Shown here: positions 42,101-51,246 of the stretch, one piece after another
How positions within the stretch are numbered: position 1 is the stretch's first letter
Layout of the letters: each line of letters opens with the position of its first letter
Origin: Olavius sp. associated proteobacterium Delta 1
GTDB lineage: Bacteria; Desulfobacterota; Desulfobacteria; Desulfobacterales; JAFDCJ01
NCBI GenBank assembly: GCA_902749685.1
Contig: CACVKW010001130.1
Coordinates: forward strand, 1-64,000
Direction: 5' to 3'
Length of the DNA: 64,000 nt
Translations under genes and position numbers: made by a program
The notes under the pieces: generated by a model
Seen by the model: only the letters and a program-made list of their open reading frames with translations
Database searches by the model: none
Told to the model about the DNA's origin: nothing

Positions 42101-42542
42101 TGATGCCATCGCCGGTGTACTGATTGATTGTCCCCTCAAAGCGATGAATCCCGCTGGCAAGGATCCTGAAAAAGTTATCCAGAATGGCGTGCCAGTCTTC
42201 GGGATCGACCTGTTCGGCCAGCTCCATTGATCCTTTGATATCCGCAAAGAGCACGGTGACCTGTTTGTGCTCGCCCTGCAGGGCGCTGCGGCTTGTCAGA
42301 ATTTCGTCGGCCAGATGTTTGGGCGTGTAAGCGAGGATGGCTTCATTGCGATTTTCAACGGGGCCGGCCGCTTTGCCGCAGCTGTGGCAGAATTTGGCGC
42401 CCGCTGAAATTTCAGCCCGGCAGTTGGCACAGATTTGCAGGAGACGAAATCCGCACTCCTGGCAGAAGTTGGCTCCAGGCGGGTTTTCATGTTGGCAGGA
42501 GGGACAGGATGGTGCCAGTCCGTTCTTCGGATTTTCATCCAT
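39132..42542 (-). CDS. Class III nucleotide cyclase with AAA ATPase and TPR-like region
   Basis: A 1136-residue signalling protein. The N-terminus has two zinc-ribbon motifs (CPSCQHENPPGANFCQECG and CANCRAEISAGAKFCHSCG). A class III adenylate/guanylate cyclase domain follows at about 95-275 (VTVLFADIKGSMELAEQVDP with the metal Asp, NQYTGDGIMALFGAP with the second Asp). Next is a STAND-like ATPase at about 300-560 (GEPGVGKSRLCYEF; Walker B LIIMVDDLHWIDPSSD), then helical TPR-like repeats to the end. It should be cytosolic. The product, cAMP or cGMP, is not certain. It ends tail-to-tail with a CNB protein. Confidence 0.85.
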   Translation of the reverse strand: MDENPKNGLAPSCPSCQHENPPGANFCQECGFRLLQICANCRAEISAGAKFCHSCGKAAGPVENRNEAILAYTPKHLADEILTSRSALQGEHKQVTVLFADIKGSMELAEQVDPEDWHAILDNFFRILASGIHRFEGTINQYTGDGIMALFGAPIAHEDHALRAGYAALYLRAELRRHADRLRVKRGLNFGVRIGLNSGEVVVGRIGDDLRMDYTAQGQTVGLAARMEQLAESGCVYITEHTNRLIEGFFKVRDLGMSAVKGVSLPLRIYELEGACEYQSRLDISRERGFSRFIGRSKELTILQSELQRALNGNGNVVGVVGEPGVGKSRLCYEFIEIIRQTGVTVCKANCASHIQTVPLLPVLQLLRSIFGISEQEQAEETRKKIAGTLILLDETFKDTLPIWFDFLAVADPQQPAIGADSENRQRKLFAMIQRLVQTMSGREPLIIMVDDLHWIDPSSDTFIARLVDAVKNSRTLLLLNFRPEYQRDWMNRSSYRNLPLAALDSTGARELLDDLLGHDPSTQDLATKLVSRALGNPFFIEELIRSLVEAGNLVGQHAAYRLVKPVKTNTLPRTVQTVLAARIDRLGEAAKQVLQTASVIGQEFEEAILRQTMNLSGNDLDDSLYKLNAVEFFYQKVFYPEPVYAFRHPIVREVAYHTLLSKPRAKQHRRTALAIETIHPDRQDEFAGLVAYHWEKAKDPLKAARWHRRAALAAGFAEVQTTFFHWIQALKLAQQGSATDEALNLQLEACCGALGIGGRVDISPGQAKDIFEQGRHLADKFNDARSLLRLHEDMAARLGWSGDFAGQQSYLNAASIIAEKVPDPEIKLGLLQRRYVAKFHQGDLRSALTLIEEGFAGCKASESTLPPPVLNRLLRSFLLARANVLSMMGKLRQAESYIEQATHLMPSAQTSKKDYRTTHTEALVRANLSIYIGDINACWRDARVFAELAERSGSTWAIAVSASTIGRAHLTGQRWSQARQSLEYALAQARQHKLGLEAEASFLALLAEAMAGCGELEQAFVTAEEAVTVACRQETLFWELQAQSALAGVLLHGERIKDQPRIAKALARADELIEKTGGAVMKPFVCQHHAEFARLKGDDAGHQRMLQEAYDLFLLMAAKGYAGRLAQKLNKFDAG

Positions 42543-42773
42543 GCTACTCAGTCCGATGATGCTTAGTTGAAACTCTATGGGGGTTCAAAGGTTCACGGTT
42601 CAGGCTATCCGCTGGCCGATTTTAAACAGCGAACCGCAGAATTTCGAAGAATGGTTTCGCTTTGCTCTATCTTTTTTAGAAAAACAGATAGAATACATCA
42701 CTTCGACATTCGATATTCATGATTCGATATTCGCTTTTTAGTAAACTTTGCAAGCCCGGGACCTTTAACTCTT

Positions 42774-44243
42774 TTAAACCCTCGGCAGATCTACGCCGCC
42801 TTTAGACGGCAGCACGGTAGTCCCCATTAGATAGGCGTCGACACTGCGCGCCGCTTCACGTCCCTCGGAGATGGCCCAGACAATCAGGGATTGTCCGCGA
42901 TTCGCATCGCCGGCGGCAAAAACCCCCGGTACAGTGGACATGTAGTTTCTATCGGTTTGTATGTTGCCGCGTTCATCCAGCTTCAGACTATAGCTGCCGG
43001 CAATCGTGTCTGGTTCCGGACCGCTGAAACCCATGGCGAGCAGCACGAGGTCGGCCGGCCATTCCCGAACGGAATCCGGAACTTCTCGCATTTCAGTGCG
43101 TCCCTGACCGCTGGTGACAAATTCAACATCAACGGTTGCCAATTTGACGAGCCTGCCCCCGACACCGATAAACTCTTTGGTTAATATTCCCCACTGGCGC
43201 TTGCAGCCCTCCTCGTGGGAAGAGCTGGTGCGCAGTTTAACCGGCCAGAATGGCCAGGGTTGGTTGTCCGGTCGATCCGCGGCGGGTTTGGGAAACAACT
43301 CAAAATTCGTGACGGATCTGGCTTTCTGGCGAATGCTGGTTCCGATGCAATCGCTGCCGGTATCACCGCCGCCGATGACGATCACGTGCTTGCCTGCGGC
43401 GGAGATCACAGACAGGTCCATCGCCGCCGGATCATCACCGGCCGACCATCTGTTCTGACGGATTAGAAAATCCATGGCAAAATGAACTCCATTCAGGTCG
43501 CGCCCGGGGATGGACAGATCCCGTGGAATGGTTGCACCGGTACAAATCACCAGGGCATCAAAATGGGCCAGATCCTGGGGCGACACGTCGACACCAACGT
43601 TGATACCGGTCTCAAATTGGATACCATCCTGCCGCATAAGTTCCAGGCGCCGGTCGAGCACCCATTTTTCCAGCTTGAAATCCGGGATGCCGTATCTGAG
43701 AAGCCCGCCGGCCCGGTCGGCGCGCTCATAAACCGTCACTGTGTGACCGGTGCGGTTCAACTGCTGGGCGCAGGCCAGACCGGACGGCCCGGACCCGATG
43801 ACGGCCACGGTTTTGCCGGTTCGCTGGGTTGGTGGTTCGGGTTTGATCCAGCCCTGTTCGAAGGCATGCTCGATGATCTCTTTTTCGATTTGTTCAATGG
43901 TGACCGGCGGCTCGTTAATGGCCAGGACGCAGGCTTCCTCGCAGGGCGCCGGACAGAGCCGACCGGTAAATTCGGGGAAATTATTGGTCAGCAAAAGCTG
44001 GCCAAGTGCTTCACGCCAGCGGTCGCGGTAGATGAAATCGTTCCAGTCCGGTATCAGGTTGCCCAAGGGGCAACCGGCGTGGCAGGTCGGCACGCCGCAG
44101 TCCATGCAGCGGGCGGCCTGTTTTTTAAGTTTTTCCTTTGGAAATGGTTGATAAATTTCATTGTAATCTTTTATCCGCTCCGCCACCGGCCGTCTGCCGG
44201 GAAGTTCGCGGTTGTATTCCTTAAATCCGGTTGGTTTACCCAT
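42774..44243 (-). CDS. gltD: Glutamate synthase (NADPH) small subunit
   Basis: A 489-residue FAD protein that moves electrons from NADPH to the large subunit. The N-terminal Fe-S region has CMDCGVPTCHAGCPLGNLIP and LCPAPCEEACVL, the FAD site is GSGPSGLACAQQL and the NADPH site VIGGGDTGSDC. GVFAAGDANRGQSLIVWAIS is near the end. It lies 316 bp behind gltB on the same strand, so glutamine oxoglutarate aminotransferase is complete. The gap between them carries a long inverted repeat. Confidence 0.9.
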   Translation of the reverse strand: MGKPTGFKEYNRELPGRRPVAERIKDYNEIYQPFPKEKLKKQAARCMDCGVPTCHAGCPLGNLIPDWNDFIYRDRWREALGQLLLTNNFPEFTGRLCPAPCEEACVLAINEPPVTIEQIEKEIIEHAFEQGWIKPEPPTQRTGKTVAVIGSGPSGLACAQQLNRTGHTVTVYERADRAGGLLRYGIPDFKLEKWVLDRRLELMRQDGIQFETGINVGVDVSPQDLAHFDALVICTGATIPRDLSIPGRDLNGVHFAMDFLIRQNRWSAGDDPAAMDLSVISAAGKHVIVIGGGDTGSDCIGTSIRQKARSVTNFELFPKPAADRPDNQPWPFWPVKLRTSSSHEEGCKRQWGILTKEFIGVGGRLVKLATVDVEFVTSGQGRTEMREVPDSVREWPADLVLLAMGFSGPEPDTIAGSYSLKLDERGNIQTDRNYMSTVPGVFAAGDANRGQSLIVWAISEGREAARSVDAYLMGTTVLPSKGGVDLPRV

Positions 44244-44349
44244 GGTTTGTTCCTTTTGCTTTTAATAATGCGGGCGCTGAGCCCCATTCTAAATAATCGC
44301 TAAACTATAACTGCAGATCTCGTAACTTACTCTTATAATGAGTCAACTT

Positions 44350-44494
44350 TTTTGGACACGATCTATGTCTATTTGCGCCAAATTGAGGGATTTAGGAATT
44401 GGGGGATTAAAGGATAAAATCAATAAATTAAAAGAGATAGAATTCCTTCAATTCCTAAATCCCTGAATTCCTAAATTAGACCCATGTCCAATTT
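44350..44494. repeat. Long inverted repeat between gltD and gltB
   Basis: AGGGATTTAGGAATTG (44386-44401) and CAATTCCTAAATCCCT (44449-44464) are perfect 16-bp inverted repeats. The likeness continues outwards with gaps (TTGGACA...GTCTATTT against the reverse of AATTAGACCCATGTCCAA), giving a structure of about 145 bp that could fold into a large hairpin in the gltB-gltD transcript or be a mobile miniature element. Confidence 0.5.
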
Positions 44495-44559
44495 TCATGC
44501 TATTGCGGGACGTACAAAGGTTCCCAGCCATTTTTTCAAACTAAATGACGAGATCTGAA

Positions 44560-47500
44560 CTAATAACCAGTACCCTTTTTCATTTGTTTCAGTGCTCTTT
44601 TGTAATCTACCGGCATGACTTTGACAAACTTTGCCAGCATGGTCTGCCAGTTTTCCAGGATGCGTCGGGCCACATCACTGTCGGTATAGCGATAGTGATT
44701 TTCTAGCATGGCCCGTAATTCATTTAGGTCTTCTGCATCGCTAACGCCGTCTAACTCGACCATTTCCAGGTTACAGCGATGGCGACCGAAGTCACCGGCC
44801 TCGTCCAAAATATAAGCCATCCCGCCGCTCATGCCGGCGGCGAAGTTGCGACCGGTGGTGCCCAGGATGACCGCCCGGCCGCCGGTCATGTATTCACAGC
44901 CGTGGTCGCCGACCCCTTCAACCACCGCTTTCACACCGCTGTTGCGGACACAGAAGCGTTCGCCGGCAACTCCGCGTATATAGGCCTCTCCGCTGGTGGC
45001 GCCATAAAAGGCGACATTGCCGATGATGATATTTTCTTCGGGTTTAAAGGTGCTGCCATCCGGGGGACGGATGATCAATTTAGCACCGGACAGGCCTTTG
45101 CCGAAATAGTCATTGGCGTCACCCTTGATGTCGACCGTCAGGCCCGGGGCCCCGAAGGCGCAGAAACTCTGTCCGGCTGAACCGGCGGCATGCATGACAA
45201 TGGTGTCAGCCGGCAGCCCCTGCAGACCATATCGTTGCGAGATTTCATAGCTGAGCATGGTGCCCACCGTGCGCTGGACATTGCGAATCGCCATTTTAAA
45301 TTCAACCGGCCGGCGTTGCTCGATGGCCGGTCGGCAGATTTCGATCAACCGATGATCCAGCGCATTGTCCAGACCGTGATCCTGATCCTGCACAAAACAG
45401 GTGTCGGCGATGGCCTCCGGCGGCTCGGGCTTGTAAAGAATCTTGGAAAAATCAAGCCCCTGCGCTTTCCAGTGATCAATGGCGTTGCCGACATGCATCA
45501 AGTCCACCCGGCCCACCATCTCGCGGATAGTGCGAAATCCGAGTTGGGCCATGATTTTTCTGAGATCTTCCGCGATAAAATACATTAAACTGATCAGATG
45601 TTCCGGCCGGCCGCCAAATTTTTTGCGCAGTTCCGGATCCTGGGTGGCAATCCCCACCGGGCAGGTATTCAGATGGCAGACCCGCATCATGATGCATCCC
45701 AGGGCCACCAGAGAGATCGTGCCGAAACCGAATTCTTCCGCCCCCAGCAGGCAGGCAATGGCCACGTCACGCGCCGTTTTGAGCTGGCCGTCGCATTCCA
45801 GCACCACCCGGCTTCGCAGACCGTTCAAAACAAGGGTCTGCTGGGTCTCGGCCAGGCCCAGTTCCCAGGGCAAGCCGGCATGGCGGATGGATGTCTGAGG
45901 CGATGCTCCGGTGCCGCCGGACTCGCCGCTGATCAGAATCAGATCGGCCTTGCCCTTGGCCACGCCGGCCGCCACGGTGCCGACCCCCACTTCGGATACC
46001 AGTTTGACGTTAACCCGGGCCCGGGGGTTGGCATTCTTCAAATCATGGATCAGTTGTGCCAGATCTTCGATGGAATAAATATCGTGATGAGGCGGCGGTG
46101 AAATTAAACCCACGTAGGGCGTCGAATGTCGGGTTTTGGCAATCCATGGATAAACTTTGAAGGCCGGCAATTGGCCGCCTTCGCCCGGTTTGGCTCCCTG
46201 GGCCATTTTAATCTGCAGGTCTGTTGCGCTGGCCAGATAGGCGCCGGTCACCCCGAATCGGCCGGAGGCCACCTGCTTAATGGCACTGCCGCGCCAGTCG
46301 CCGTTATCATCGGGATGGTACCGATCCGGATCTTCACCACCTTCACCGCTGTTGCTTTTGGCGCCGATGCGGTTCATGGCAATCGCCAGGGTTTCGTGGG
46401 CCTCTTTGCTGATGGAGCCGTAAGACATGGCACCGGTTTTAAATCTTCGTACAATGGCGTCGGCCGGTTCGATCTCATTCAGGGCAATGGCTGACGGCGG
46501 CGTTTTGAACTCAAACAGGCCGCGGATCAATCCTTCCCGGCGATTTTGCGCATTGACCTCCTCTGAAAACGCCTGCCAGGCGGTTTCATCCCGGGAGCGT
46601 ATGGCCTGCTGCAGTTTGGCGATGCTGATAGGATTGTACTGGTGCGCTTCACCGTCACGGCGCCATTTGTACTTGCCGCCCGAATCCAGGTGGCCGCCGG
46701 TCGGAATATTGATAGCAGGAAAGGCTTTTTGGTGCCGCATTTGAATTTCAGCGGCAACCAGATCAATGTCGGCGCCACTGATGCGCGACGGCGTACCGCT
46801 AAAATTGCTTTCAACCAGGGCTTCGTTCAGGCCGACACATTCGAAAATTTGAGCGCCACGGTAACTTTGCAGGGTGGAAATACCCATTTTTGACATGACC
46901 TTTAGAATCCCTTTTCCAGCAGCCTTGCAGTAATTTTGAATGGCCGCCTCCGGTTCGATTCCGGCCAGGTCACCGTCGGTTATCATTTCCCCCAGGATTT
47001 CAAAAACCAGATACGGATTGACGGCTCCGGCACCATAACCGATCAGGCAGCAGTGGTGATGTACCTCCCGGGCTTCGCCGGTTTCGATGACCAGGCCGCA
47101 TTGGTTCCGCAAACCCTCGCGAATCAGGTGATGGTGAACCCCGGCTGTGGCCAGCAGCGATGGGATCGGTGCCAAGTTCTTGGTCATTCCCCGATCACTT
47201 AAAATCAGGATATTGGCGCCTTCCTTGACGGCCAGAGTTGCATTGTGGCAGAGTTCTTCCATGGCCCGTTGAAGACCGGATCCGCCTTCATCCAGCGGGA
47301 AAAATGTCAGTAGCGTGTCCGACCGCAGTTGGCCGGTATTGAGATTTCGGATTTGCTCGAGCCGGGTGTTATCGAGAATCGGTTGATTCAGCTTGAGCTT
47401 ACGGCAGTGCTGCGGGGTTTCCTGAAACAGGTCCTGTTCGGGCCCGATGGTCGTCACCAGCGAGGTCACCAGTTCTTCCCGGATGGCATCCAATGGCGGA

Positions 47501-49110
47501 TTGGTAACCTGGGCAAAAAGCTGTTTGAAATAGTCAAACAGCAGACGCGGTCGGCTGGATAAAATTGCCGGCGGTATGTCATCGCCCATGGACCCAATGG
47601 GTTCTTTTCCCTCGCGGGCCATGGGTGCCAGAATAATCCTGAGGTCCTCCGTACTGTAGCCGAACGCCAGCTGACGGGTCTTTAGCGGCAGGGACTCTGC
47701 GGTGATGTTTTTGGGCGGATTGGGCAACTGGTCGAGGGTCACCTGGTTTTGCTCCAGCCATTGACGGTATGGTTTGCGAGCGGCTATTTCGGTTTTAATT
47801 TCCTCATCCTCGACAATGCGTCCTTTTTCGATATCGATCAGAAACATGCGTCCGGGTTGCAGCCGTCCCTTGGAACGCACGTTTTGCGGATCCACTTCCA
47901 GCACGCCGGTCTCCGAGGCCATAATGACGATGTCATCTTTGGTTACGGTGTAGCGGGACGGGCGCAGACCGTTGCGATCCAGTACTGCCCCGATGCAGGT
48001 CCCGTCGCTGAAGGCAATGGATGCCGGCCCGTCCCAGGGTTCGATCATACAGGAATGATACTCATAGAAGGCCTTTTTGGGGTCATCCATGGTCGCGTGT
48101 CTTTGCCAGGCTTCGGGGATCATCATCATAATGGCATGGGGCAATGAACGACCGGAGTGGTAGAGCAATTCGACGGCATTATCAAAAATGGCCGAATCAC
48201 TGGCTCCGGGTGTGGCGATGGGGAACAGTTTGGACATGTCTTGCCCGAAAAGTTCCGACTGGAACAAATACTGCCGGGCATTCATCCAGTTGACATTGCC
48301 GCGCAGCGTATTGATTTCTCCGTTGTGACACAGAAAGCGGAAGGGGTGCGCCAGGTCCCAGGTCGGAAACGTGTTGGTGCTGTAGCGCTGATGAACCAGT
48401 GCCAGAGCGCTGGCCATGTCCGGATCGGTCAGATCGGAATAAAAGGCTGTGATCTGATCGGCCAGCAACATTCCCTTGTATACCAGGGTTTGGCTTGAAA
48501 GGCTGGGGATGTGGAAGTAGGGTGCCTCAGGCAGCTCGGACTCCCTGACGAACCCTTCGATAACTTTGCGGATGACAAACAGCTTGCGTTCAAATTGTGC
48601 CGTATCACCGACCCCGGACCCGCGGCCGATAAAGATTTGATAAATGACCGGCTCCAATTGCCGGGCCAGATCGCCCAGTGCCTCACTTGCCACCGGAACC
48701 TGACGCCAGCCGAGAAACTCCTGTTCTTCTTCGCGCATGACCGCTTCAAAACGGTCCATACAGATTTTTCTTTGTTTTTGATCGGGCGGCAGGAAAACCA
48801 GGCCGCTGGCATATTCTTTTTCAGCGGGCAGCCTGACGCAAGCCTCCTCACTGACCTTTTGCAGAAAGGCATGGGGCATCTGCATTAGAATCCCGGCGCC
48901 GTCGCCGGTGGTTTCATCACAGCCGCAGGCGCCTCGATGGGTGAGGTTGACCAGAATCTGCAGGCCGTCGGCAATGATCCGGTGGGATTTTTCACCCTTC
49001 ATATGGCAGACCATGCCAACCCCGCAGGCATCATGCTCGAAACGGGGATCATAAAGTCCCCGTGGCTTCAAATCGCCGGATAAATGTTTTGGCAAGTTAT
49101 GGTTTCTCAT
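44560..49110 (-). CDS. gltB: Glutamate synthase large subunit
   Basis: A 1516-residue enzyme that makes two glutamates from glutamine and 2-oxoglutarate. The N-terminal glutaminase has its catalytic Cys in FEHDACGVGMV (no long propeptide removal needed beyond about 27 residues). The synthase half shows GGTGASPQTSIRHAGLPWEL (FMN region) and the 3Fe-4S cysteines in MRVCHLNTCPVGIATQDP. The C-terminal beta-helix (GADG..-type GxxG repeats) ends with NHYRYTDSDVARRIL. Length is normal. AAGGAAAC precedes the ATG. It works with GltD and is followed upstream by amt, which supplies ammonium. Confidence 0.9.
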   Translation of the reverse strand: MRNHNLPKHLSGDLKPRGLYDPRFEHDACGVGMVCHMKGEKSHRIIADGLQILVNLTHRGACGCDETTGDGAGILMQMPHAFLQKVSEEACVRLPAEKEYASGLVFLPPDQKQRKICMDRFEAVMREEEQEFLGWRQVPVASEALGDLARQLEPVIYQIFIGRGSGVGDTAQFERKLFVIRKVIEGFVRESELPEAPYFHIPSLSSQTLVYKGMLLADQITAFYSDLTDPDMASALALVHQRYSTNTFPTWDLAHPFRFLCHNGEINTLRGNVNWMNARQYLFQSELFGQDMSKLFPIATPGASDSAIFDNAVELLYHSGRSLPHAIMMMIPEAWQRHATMDDPKKAFYEYHSCMIEPWDGPASIAFSDGTCIGAVLDRNGLRPSRYTVTKDDIVIMASETGVLEVDPQNVRSKGRLQPGRMFLIDIEKGRIVEDEEIKTEIAARKPYRQWLEQNQVTLDQLPNPPKNITAESLPLKTRQLAFGYSTEDLRIILAPMAREGKEPIGSMGDDIPPAILSSRPRLLFDYFKQLFAQVTNPPLDAIREELVTSLVTTIGPEQDLFQETPQHCRKLKLNQPILDNTRLEQIRNLNTGQLRSDTLLTFFPLDEGGSGLQRAMEELCHNATLAVKEGANILILSDRGMTKNLAPIPSLLATAGVHHHLIREGLRNQCGLVIETGEAREVHHHCCLIGYGAGAVNPYLVFEILGEMITDGDLAGIEPEAAIQNYCKAAGKGILKVMSKMGISTLQSYRGAQIFECVGLNEALVESNFSGTPSRISGADIDLVAAEIQMRHQKAFPAINIPTGGHLDSGGKYKWRRDGEAHQYNPISIAKLQQAIRSRDETAWQAFSEEVNAQNRREGLIRGLFEFKTPPSAIALNEIEPADAIVRRFKTGAMSYGSISKEAHETLAIAMNRIGAKSNSGEGGEDPDRYHPDDNGDWRGSAIKQVASGRFGVTGAYLASATDLQIKMAQGAKPGEGGQLPAFKVYPWIAKTRHSTPYVGLISPPPHHDIYSIEDLAQLIHDLKNANPRARVNVKLVSEVGVGTVAAGVAKGKADLILISGESGGTGASPQTSIRHAGLPWELGLAETQQTLVLNGLRSRVVLECDGQLKTARDVAIACLLGAEEFGFGTISLVALGCIMMRVCHLNTCPVGIATQDPELRKKFGGRPEHLISLMYFIAEDLRKIMAQLGFRTIREMVGRVDLMHVGNAIDHWKAQGLDFSKILYKPEPPEAIADTCFVQDQDHGLDNALDHRLIEICRPAIEQRRPVEFKMAIRNVQRTVGTMLSYEISQRYGLQGLPADTIVMHAAGSAGQSFCAFGAPGLTVDIKGDANDYFGKGLSGAKLIIRPPDGSTFKPEENIIIGNVAFYGATSGEAYIRGVAGERFCVRNSGVKAVVEGVGDHGCEYMTGGRAVILGTTGRNFAAGMSGGMAYILDEAGDFGRHRCNLEMVELDGVSDAEDLNELRAMLENHYRYTDSDVARRILENWQTMLAKFVKVMPVDYKRALKQMKKGTGY

Positions 49111-49171
49111 GTTTCCTTACAATATTGTGATAAAGTTCTTACACCATTAATCTGATATTATGGTTGCATAA

Positions 49172-49216
49172 ATGGTTTCAGGCGTCAGGATTATAAAATG
49201 TGATTCCTGAAACCAT
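49172..49216. promoter_or_regulatory. Inverted repeat upstream of gltB
   Basis: ATGGTTTCAGG (49172-49182) and CCTGAAACCAT (49206-49216) are perfect 11-bp inverted repeats with a 23-bp loop, about 60 bp before the gltB start. It may be an operator or an RNA hairpin in the leader. The rest of the gap to amt (49217-49524) shows no gene. Confidence 0.4.
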
Positions 49217-49524
49217 AAATGAGACTCCGTAGGCCGAAGTCTCAATTGGGATACAATCCACCATTCGATGGCCGAGCCGGGTTAGGCAGCGAATCGCACA
49301 ATTTCAAAGGGCGGATTGGCCCTGCTCAGTCCTTTGTTTCCTCTAATAACCCGCTTGCATAAATCGTCTTGAAGGACAGCAATAGATCCATTAGCAGTTT
49401 TTGACCGTTGCCGCAAAGTAAAAATCAATACGCGGCGACAAGGCGGATCCGGGTTAGTCCGGATGCCTGCCGACAGAAAATGCGGCTGCCGGCAGGCATT
49501 TGCCAGCAGGAAGAATACGATGGA

Positions 49525-50775
49525 CTAAGTCTGTCGGACAGGTTTAAACTGACCGACCGCCTCGCCGGCAGCCGAAGGTGAACCCGGTCCCATGGAAGTG
49601 CCGACACCACCATAGGAGGAAACCTCAAAATCCGGATAGGCGTTGCCGCCGTGTTCGGCAAAATCGAGCCCTTCCATTTCTTCTTCCGCAGAGACCCTGA
49701 GGCCGACAGTTTTATCGATTAGTTTAAACATCAGAAATGCGGCGGGAAATACCCACAAAAAACAGGCGCCAATACCGAGGAGCTGGACGCCGATAATTTT
49801 GGCCGAAGTTCCCCCGATGTTGAATATCCCCGCTGCCAGAGTACCCCAGGCACCGCAAACTCCGTGCACGGAAATGGCGCCGACCGGGTCATCCACTTTG
49901 ACTTTATCAAAGAAAAGAACTGCAAGCACGACGATGATGCCGGCTGCGGCACCGATAATGACCGCACTCAGCGGGGTGACCGATGCGCAGGGGGCGGTGA
50001 TCGCCACCAGGCCGGCCAGGGCACTGTTTAAGCTCATGCCGATTTCGGGTTTGCCGAATTTGACCCAGGAGATAATCATGGACAGAACGGCACCGGCGGC
50101 AGCGGCCAGGTTGGTGTTGACAAAGATCATGGCGATATCTTTATTGGCAGCCGTTGTCGATCCGGGATTAAAACCGAACCACCCCAGCCAGAGGATGAAG
50201 ACACCCAGGGCGGCCAGGGGCATATTGTGCCCTAATATCGGTTTGATTTTGCCGCTTTTGGTATATTTGCCCAGGCGGGGGCCCAGAACAGTGGCGCCGG
50301 CCAAAGCGGCCCAGCCGCCGACCGAGTGAACCACGGTGGAACCCGCGAAATCTATAAATCCCAAGCCTTCCAGCCAGCCTTCGCCCTTGAACAGGCTGCC
50401 CCAGCCCCAGCTGCCGAAAACCGGGTATATGATCGCACTCAGCACGGCACTGTAAATCAGGTAGCCGGAAAATTTGGTCCTTTCCGCCATGGCCCCGGAA
50501 ACAATGGTAGCAGCCGTGGCGCAAAACACCACCTGGAACATCCAAAAAGCCAGAACCCAGGGATCACCGCCGACTTCAAAGTCGGACAGGAAGAAACCGG
50601 AGGTGCCGAACCAGCCGGTTGAACTTGCTCCGAACATGATTCCGAAACCGATAGCCCAGAATGCCAAGGATCCCATGGAAAAATCCATCAGGTTTTTCAT
50701 CATGATGTTGACGGCGTTTTTAGCCCGGGTGAAGCCGGTTTCGACCATGGCAAAACCGGCCTGCATGAAAAACAC
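49525..50775 (-). CDS. amt: Ammonium transporter, Amt family
   Basis: A membrane channel protein of at least 416 residues with about eleven helices. The twin histidines are present in STVVHSVGGWAALAG and ISVHGVCGAWG, and MFFMQAGFAMVETGFTRAKN is the conserved first helix. The only start codon in frame is an internal GTG at 50775, which would cut the first helix. Upstream, the same frame stays open to about 50898 and reads GISRSWAGDEPPTIESNKN, then LIDLVQTHADYVWTLVAAAL, i.e. the end of a signal peptide and the usual mature N-terminus, but a TAA comes before any ATG. So the signal peptide start has been lost or shifted. Confidence 0.8.
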   Translation of the reverse strand: MFFMQAGFAMVETGFTRAKNAVNIMMKNLMDFSMGSLAFWAIGFGIMFGASSTGWFGTSGFFLSDFEVGGDPWVLAFWMFQVVFCATAATIVSGAMAERTKFSGYLIYSAVLSAIIYPVFGSWGWGSLFKGEGWLEGLGFIDFAGSTVVHSVGGWAALAGATVLGPRLGKYTKSGKIKPILGHNMPLAALGVFILWLGWFGFNPGSTTAANKDIAMIFVNTNLAAAAGAVLSMIISWVKFGKPEIGMSLNSALAGLVAITAPCASVTPLSAVIIGAAAGIIVVLAVLFFDKVKVDDPVGAISVHGVCGAWGTLAAGIFNIGGTSAKIIGVQLLGIGACFLWVFPAAFLMFKLIDKTVGLRVSAEEEMEGLDFAEHGGNAYPDFEVSSYGGVGTSMGPGSPSAAGEAVGQFKPVRQT

Positions 50776-50899
50776 CAGGGCCGCGGCTACCAGGGTCCAG
50801 ACATAATCGGCGTGGGTCTGTACCAGGTCGATCAGGTTTTTATTTGATTCGATGGTCGGCGGTTCGTCTCCCGCCCAGGAGCGAGAAATACCGATATGT

Positions 50900-51246
50900 A
50901 ATTAAAATGCGGCTTTGTTTTTGTTGGGTACTTTCGGTTTCAGATTGTTGACAATTATCAGGGGAGGGAGAAATTGGTTTAAAACGTCGCTGATTTTAGT
51001 GATGTATATAGTAAATTTTATCTGACCGATCTACTTATAATAATTTCTATCCAAACACATGTGATGTTTGTGGGGCAACTCTTTTTTTAAAAGATGGTGA
51101 CAAACAAGTTTACATTTGACCCATTTTTTTTTATCCTTTCCCATGGTTTATGTAACTCTAATTGACATTCACGAATTATGCTTCTACCTAAGTTGAAACG
51201 CTGGATTCATGCTTTAAATTTTTTGTAATTCTACAGGGAGAAAGCT
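50900..51246. other. Intergenic stretch before the sigma-54 activator gene
   Basis: AT-rich spacer without a gene. I looked for a GG-N10-GC sigma-54 promoter for amt and found none that is convincing. Confidence 0.35.

Noticed and set aside
50900-51246. Sigma-54 promoter for amt
   Set aside because: No GG-N10-GC pair with suitable flanks was found on the minus strand.
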